Of a stretch of 64,000 nucleotides of DNA, positions 60,566-64,000 are shown piece by piece; the stretch's first letter is position 1; each line of letters opens with the position of its first letter. A program made the translations under genes and the position numbers. Origin of the DNA: Agreia sp. Leaf283 (GTDB taxonomy: Bacteria; Actinomycetota; Actinomycetes; Actinomycetales; Microbacteriaceae); assembly GCF_001422485.1 (NCBI RefSeq), contig NZ_LMNF01000002.1:383949-447948 (forward strand), written 5' to 3'. The notes under the pieces were generated by a model. That model was not told the DNA's origin, ran no database searches, and saw nothing but the letters and a program-made list of their open reading frames with translations.

Positions 60566-62037
60566 AGGCTCGCCAGGGCGATCTCTCGAACGTCGTCGTC
60601 GCCGAGCTCCGACAGGGCGAGCGCGTCGCTGCCCCCGATGAGCCCGATCAGCACGGCGTCGCCCGTCAGGGGCATGAGGTTGATCCACTGCCGGATCAGG
60701 ATCGAATCCGCGGCATCCGGCGACGGCGACGGCGTGGCGGCGAGCGAGGACGCCTCGTCGGCGCTGAATGGAGGCGAGTCGACCACGAGGCTCCAGAAGG
60801 CGGCCTCCTCGGTCCAGAACGGGGTGTCGTAGCGCAGCCAGACCTTCTCGACGGCTCCCGATCCGAGGGATGCGATCGCGGATCTGTGGGCGAAGGGAAG
60901 CGGGGGGTCGAAGGTGATGGAGTCCGACTGCAGCACGCCGAGCGGCACCGTGACGATCACCCGGTCGACGCGGAGCGATTCGCCGGTGGCCATCTTCAGG
61001 CGAACCGCGTCGTCGTCGACCGACACCTCGCGAACCGGCGTCGACAGGGCCACGTCTGCTCCGTCGAGCAGCTCTGTCACGAGAGGGAGCGCCGAGCCCA
61101 CGACGAAGGCGTCGCCGCCCTCACCCTGCGCCACGTCGTCGAGCCCGTACCAGGTCGACAGCTGTGCCGCGTCTGCGCCGAGCACGGTGACGACCGTGCG
61201 GTCGACGTACTCGGCCACGCGTGACGCGGGGCTGACGCCGATCTCGTCGGCGGTGCCGTCGACCGACGCACCGCCCGAGCCGGCGAGCGATGCGGTGAGG
61301 CTCGGGTCTCTGCTCTGCAACGCACCCCAGGTCACGGCCGCGGCCAGCGCATCCGGTCCGACGGCATTGTCGGGCACGGCATCGGATGCCACGGTCAGCT
61401 GCACGCGCGACGTCGCGTCGACGGCAACGGTCACCACGTCGAGCTCGGCGAGCGAGTCGGTGAGGGTGGAGGAGTCGACGCCACGAACGAATGACGGGCC
61501 GAGGTCGACGACCACCGGCCAGTCTCCGGGCCCATGCGCATCCACCCTTCCGCCCACCCGGTCACGGCCCTCGAACACCAGAACCTCGTAGCCGGCAGCG
61601 ACGAGAGCCTTGGCGGCCGCCGCGCCCGCGAGGCCGGCGCCGATGATGCCGATCCGCTCGCCGTCGGACGCCGTCTGGAGCACGTCGGCGGCGGCCCGCG
61701 CGCCGGAACTCTGGGCACCGTTCAGGGTGCCGGGGAACTCCGTGCTGGTGGCCTCGCCGGCGAAGAAGATCCTGTCGGACACGCTTTCACCGAGCACCTC
61801 CCGTGCGTCGGGAGCCGAACCGGTGGGCAGATAGCTGGTGCTGCCGAGCGAGAACGGGTCTGCCGCCCAGTTGGAGCGGATGAATCCGTTCGGACGGGGA
61901 ACGGCGCCCGGCGTGGGCGTCGGCGTGCCCGCTGCCGTCGTGGGGATGGGCGTGGGCGGACCGACGCAGGCCGTCAGGGCGAGCACGGCGGCTCCCGTCG
62001 CCGCGCCCACCAGAAAGGTGCGACGATCCACGGTCAT
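60541..62037 (-). CDS. Flavin amine oxidase with permuted motif order, Tat/lipoprotein signal
   Basis: A 498-aa FAD protein of the flavin monoamine/polyamine oxidase family. The N-terminus is a twin-arginine lipoprotein signal: DRRTFLVGAATGAAVLALTAC, with RR at 5-6 and the lipobox Cys at 24. Residues 51-120 then hold what is normally the C-terminal motif: NWAADPFSLGS, DRIFFAGEATSTEFPGTLNG and AQSSGARAAADV. Only after that comes the FAD Rossmann motif IGIIGAGLAGAAAAKALVAA (GAGLAG at 133-138) and VFEGRDRVGGRVDAHG. The usual middle (IVTVPLGVLQSDSITFDPPL) is at 361-380 and the protein ends at the LASLQPF helix. This order fits a circular permutation. No Cys for covalent FAD is seen. Substrate is unknown. 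Start ATG at 62035-62037. Confidence 0.87.
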   Translation of the reverse strand: MTVDRRTFLVGAATGAAVLALTACVGPPTPIPTTAAGTPTPTPGAVPRPNGFIRSNWAADPFSLGSTSYLPTGSAPDAREVLGESVSDRIFFAGEATSTEFPGTLNGAQSSGARAAADVLQTASDGERIGIIGAGLAGAAAAKALVAAGYEVLVFEGRDRVGGRVDAHGPGDWPVVVDLGPSFVRGVDSSTLTDSLAELDVVTVAVDATSRVQLTVASDAVPDNAVGPDALAAAVTWGALQSRDPSLTASLAGSGGASVDGTADEIGVSPASRVAEYVDRTVVTVLGADAAQLSTWYGLDDVAQGEGGDAFVVGSALPLVTELLDGADVALSTPVREVSVDDDAVRLKMATGESLRVDRVIVTVPLGVLQSDSITFDPPLPFAHRSAIASLGSGAVEKVWLRYDTPFWTEEAAFWSLVVDSPPFSADEASSLAATPSPSPDAADSILIRQWINLMPLTGDAVLIGLIGGSDALALSELGDDDVREIALASLQPFLPAP

Positions 62038-62065
62038 TGCATCTGCTCCGATACTCGGGCGCGCG

Positions 62066-62641
62066 TCACTGCGCGGAGAGGTCGGGCAGCCTGATCGGAC
62101 GAGACATGGGAGGGAGGTCGTTCACCCTCTCGAATGCGGGGCGGAGCTCCGACAGCCAGACGTCGTATCCGGCCTCGTTGAGATGCAGCCGGTCATCGGT
62201 GTAGTCGGCCTTCAATTCGCCGTCGGCATCGGCCATCGCTGGCCACAGATCGAGATAGTGCACCCTCTGGGTTGCAGCGAACTGCCAGATGTGACGGTTG
62301 ATCTCTCTGATGTTCTCTGCGTACTCGCGCCCACGGGGAAGGACGGACTGCAGCAGGATGCGTGCGTCCGGCAGCTCCTGGTGCAGGCGCACGAGGGCGC
62401 TCTCGATGTTGCGGACGATGCGCTCGATGCCGCGACGCTCCGCCAGGTCGTTCGTTCCGATGAGGAGCACGACCGTCTGCGGGTCGCTCTCGATCAATGC
62501 ATCGAGTCTCTCGAGAAGCCCATCGGTCGTCTCACCGTCGACTCCGAAGTTGCGGGCATCGACATCGGCGAACCACTCCTGCCAGGCTCCTGCTGCGGTA
62601 ATGCTGTCTCCGACGAATGCGGTCACAGGCTTGTCAGTCAT
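62066..62641 (-). CDS. SGNH/GDSL hydrolase
   Basis: A 191-aa SGNH-fold esterase. Block I AFVGDSITAAGAWQEWFADV (GDS), block III LLIGTNDLAERRG (GTND) and block V DDRLHLNEAGYDVWLSELRP (DxxHLxxxG) carry the Ser, Gly/Asn and Asp-His residues. No signal peptide is seen, so it is probably cytoplasmic. It sits 28 bp upstream of the permuted oxidase on the same strand. ATG at 62639-62641. Substrate could be a short ester or carbohydrate ester. Confidence 0.94.
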   Translation of the reverse strand: MTDKPVTAFVGDSITAAGAWQEWFADVDARNFGVDGETTDGLLERLDALIESDPQTVVLLIGTNDLAERRGIERIVRNIESALVRLHQELPDARILLQSVLPRGREYAENIREINRHIWQFAATQRVHYLDLWPAMADADGELKADYTDDRLHLNEAGYDVWLSELRPAFERVNDLPPMSRPIRLPDLSAQ

Positions 62642-62686
62642 CGTGCCTCCGTAAGTGCTCTTCAGACATGATACGCGGCACCCCTT

Positions 62687-64000
62687 TCAGGGGGTGGGAA
62701 CCACCTCCGGCGGAGACGACACTTCAGCGCCCCGATCACGGGTCGCCTTCTCCGCCGTCGCCGTGATGCGATTCGCCATGCCGTTGAAGATCACGCCGTG
62801 GAACGGGAGGATGGCGAACCAGTACAGACGGCCTCCCAGGCCGCGGGGAAAGAACACGGCGCGCTGGTCGTAGACGGACCCGTGCCCGTCTTCGGCGGCG
62901 GTGGCGCGCATCTCGAGCCAGGCGAGGCCGGGAACCTTCATCTCCGCTCGAAGCCGCAGGAGCGACCCACGGTCGATCGCCTCCACCCTCCAGAAATCGA
63001 GCGCGTCTCCGCTGTGCAGCTCCGTGGCACTGCGACGTCCGCGGCGCAGACCGACGCCGCCGACCAGCTTGTCCATCCAGCCCCGGGCGGCCCACGCGAG
63101 GGGGAATGAATACCACCCGTTGTCGCCCCCGATGCCCTCGATGACCTTCCAGAGCTCGGATGCGCTTGCGCCGCTCCTCCGCTGCTTGACATCGAGATAG
63201 ACCGTGTGACCGGCCCACTCCGGGTCAGAAGGCAGCGGGTCGCTCGCCGCGCCCCGCACGACGGCGTTCTGCCAGCTCGTCTCGACCTCGCCCGCCTTCA
63301 TCTTGCCGAGCGCGAGACGAACGGCACGCCGGTACGAGGTGAGTCCCCCCTCGGGATCGGGGATCAGCTTTCGGATGTCTTCGTCGTGCGCCACGCAGTC
63401 GAACTGCAGCGAGGCGATGATGGGCACGGCGAGAGCACGAGGAATCGGCGTGACGAGGTTCACCCACTGCGATGCGAGCCACGGGGTCATCACCGGCAGC
63501 GCGGCGATCGGCCGTTGCTTCAGGCCCGCCTCGAGGGCGTATCCGTTCATCATCTGGCCGTACCGCAGCACATCCGGCCCGCCGATGTCGAACGCCCGGT
63601 TGACCTCGGACGGCACGGAGGCAGCGTGGACGAGGTAGTAGAGCACGTCGCGCACGGCGATGGGCTGGATACGGTTGCGCACCCAGCGCGGGGCCGGCAT
63701 GTAGGGAAGCACGTCGGTCAGATGGCGCACCATCTCGAACGACGTCGACCCGGAGCCGATGATGACCCCGGCCTGCAGCGCGATGGTGGGCACGCCCGAG
63801 GCGAGCAGGATCTCGCCGACGCGCTTGCGGCTCTCCAGGTGCTCCGACAGGCGGCCCTCCACGGGGTGCAGACCGCCGAGATAGACGATGCGCTTCACGC
63901 CGGAGGCCTTCGCCGCGCGGGCGGTGTTCAGGGCTGCCCGCTCCTCCTGCTCGCGGAAGTGTCCGGGCCTGCCCATGGAGTGCACGAGGTAGTAGAGAAC
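62687..64000 (-). CDS. NAD(P)-binding SDR-like protein with DUF2867 domain, truncated by the window edge
   Basis: At least 437 residues; the frame is still open at the window edge, so the N-terminus with the Rossmann motif lies outside. The visible part begins VLYYLVHSMG, followed by EERAALNTARAAKASGVKRI VYLGG (the NAD(P)-binding half of an atypical SDR), GVPTIALQAGVIIGSGSTSF and ALEAGLKQRPIAALPVMTPW. The C-terminal DUF2867 region has GWYSFPLAWAARGWMDKLVG and DALDFWRVEAIDRGSLLRLR. An in-frame GTG at 63985 is not the start. Function unknown; related proteins resemble complex I NDUFA9-like or NmrA-like regulators. The 45 bp to the GDSL gene suggest a shared transcript. Confidence 0.88.
   Translation of the reverse strand, partial: VLYYLVHSMGRPGHFREQEERAALNTARAAKASGVKRIVYLGGLHPVEGRLSEHLESRKRVGEILLASGVPTIALQAGVIIGSGSTSFEMVRHLTDVLPYMPAPRWVRNRIQPIAVRDVLYYLVHAASVPSEVNRAFDIGGPDVLRYGQMMNGYALEAGLKQRPIAALPVMTPWLASQWVNLVTPIPRALAVPIIASLQFDCVAHDEDIRKLIPDPEGGLTSYRRAVRLALGKMKAGEVETSWQNAVVRGAASDPLPSDPEWAGHTVYLDVKQRRSGASASELWKVIEGIGGDNGWYSFPLAWAARGWMDKLVGGVGLRRGRRSATELHSGDALDFWRVEAIDRGSLLRLRAEMKVPGLAWLEMRATAAEDGHGSVYDQRAVFFPRGLGGRLYWFAILPFHGVIFNGMANRITATAEKATRDRGAEVSSPPEVVPTP

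Overview
The window is about 66-67% GC with strong actinobacterial codon bias, many GTG/TTG starts and many 4-bp ATGA/GTGA overlaps. The gene content points to a member of the Microbacteriaceae or a close relative: the leuA-recO-uppS block, rpsO/pnp/M16/dapB, a 13E12-type DUF222-HNH protein, and CTTCGACAGGCTCAGGG-type intergenic repeats. I cannot assign a genus. It reads as chromosome throughout. I see no rRNA, tRNA, CRISPR, prophage or IS element.

Layout. 1-2.0 kb: 3' truncated dusB, a 45-aa Cys-pair micro-ORF, a cytoplasmic DsbA/FrnE protein, and a YbaK deacylase. 2.0-4.2 kb: two clusters of short intergenic repeats and a DUF222-HNH gene. 4.2-14.7 kb: core metabolism (uppS-recO, TRIC channel, leuA with a leucine leader/attenuator, dapB) mixed with small enzymes and an M16 protease. 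14.8-20.3 kb: pnp and rpsO, separated by a membrane-protein and HIRAN-like paralog block. 20.3-24 kb: two MFS exporters around a LysR regulator. 24-30.6 kb: an amine-catabolism locus with a copper amine oxidase carrying a His-rich tail, its coupled membrane protein, two divergent APC permeases and an IclR regulator. 30.6-43.8 kb: FKBP, HelD-like ATPase, PrsW-like protease, GlcD-like oxidase, BrkB/YihY protein, aspartase with a microsatellite-encoded Glu-Ala tail, ALDH, and a PiT phosphate transporter with a possible PHO-like site. 43.8-64 kb: maltokinase-like kinase, S9 and M20 peptidases, CpdA-like phosphodiesterase, Stealth phosphotransferase, CorA, glutathionyl-hydroquinone-reductase-like protein, SNF2 helicase, psuG-psuK, a Tat-lipoprotein flavin amine oxidase with permuted motif order, a GDSL hydrolase, and a truncated NAD(P)-binding DUF2867-type protein.

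Three observations deserve most attention. (1) The flavin amine oxidase at 60541-62037 has the family's usual C-terminal FAD motif ahead of its GxGxxG Rossmann motif, as a circular permutation would. (2) At least six genes end in short tandem duplications (9-21 bp) that recopy the stop codon just downstream. (3) leuA is preceded by a probable leaderless leucine-rich leader peptide whose 3' end lies in a perfect 10-bp hairpin. All functional calls come from reading motifs; no database search was run.
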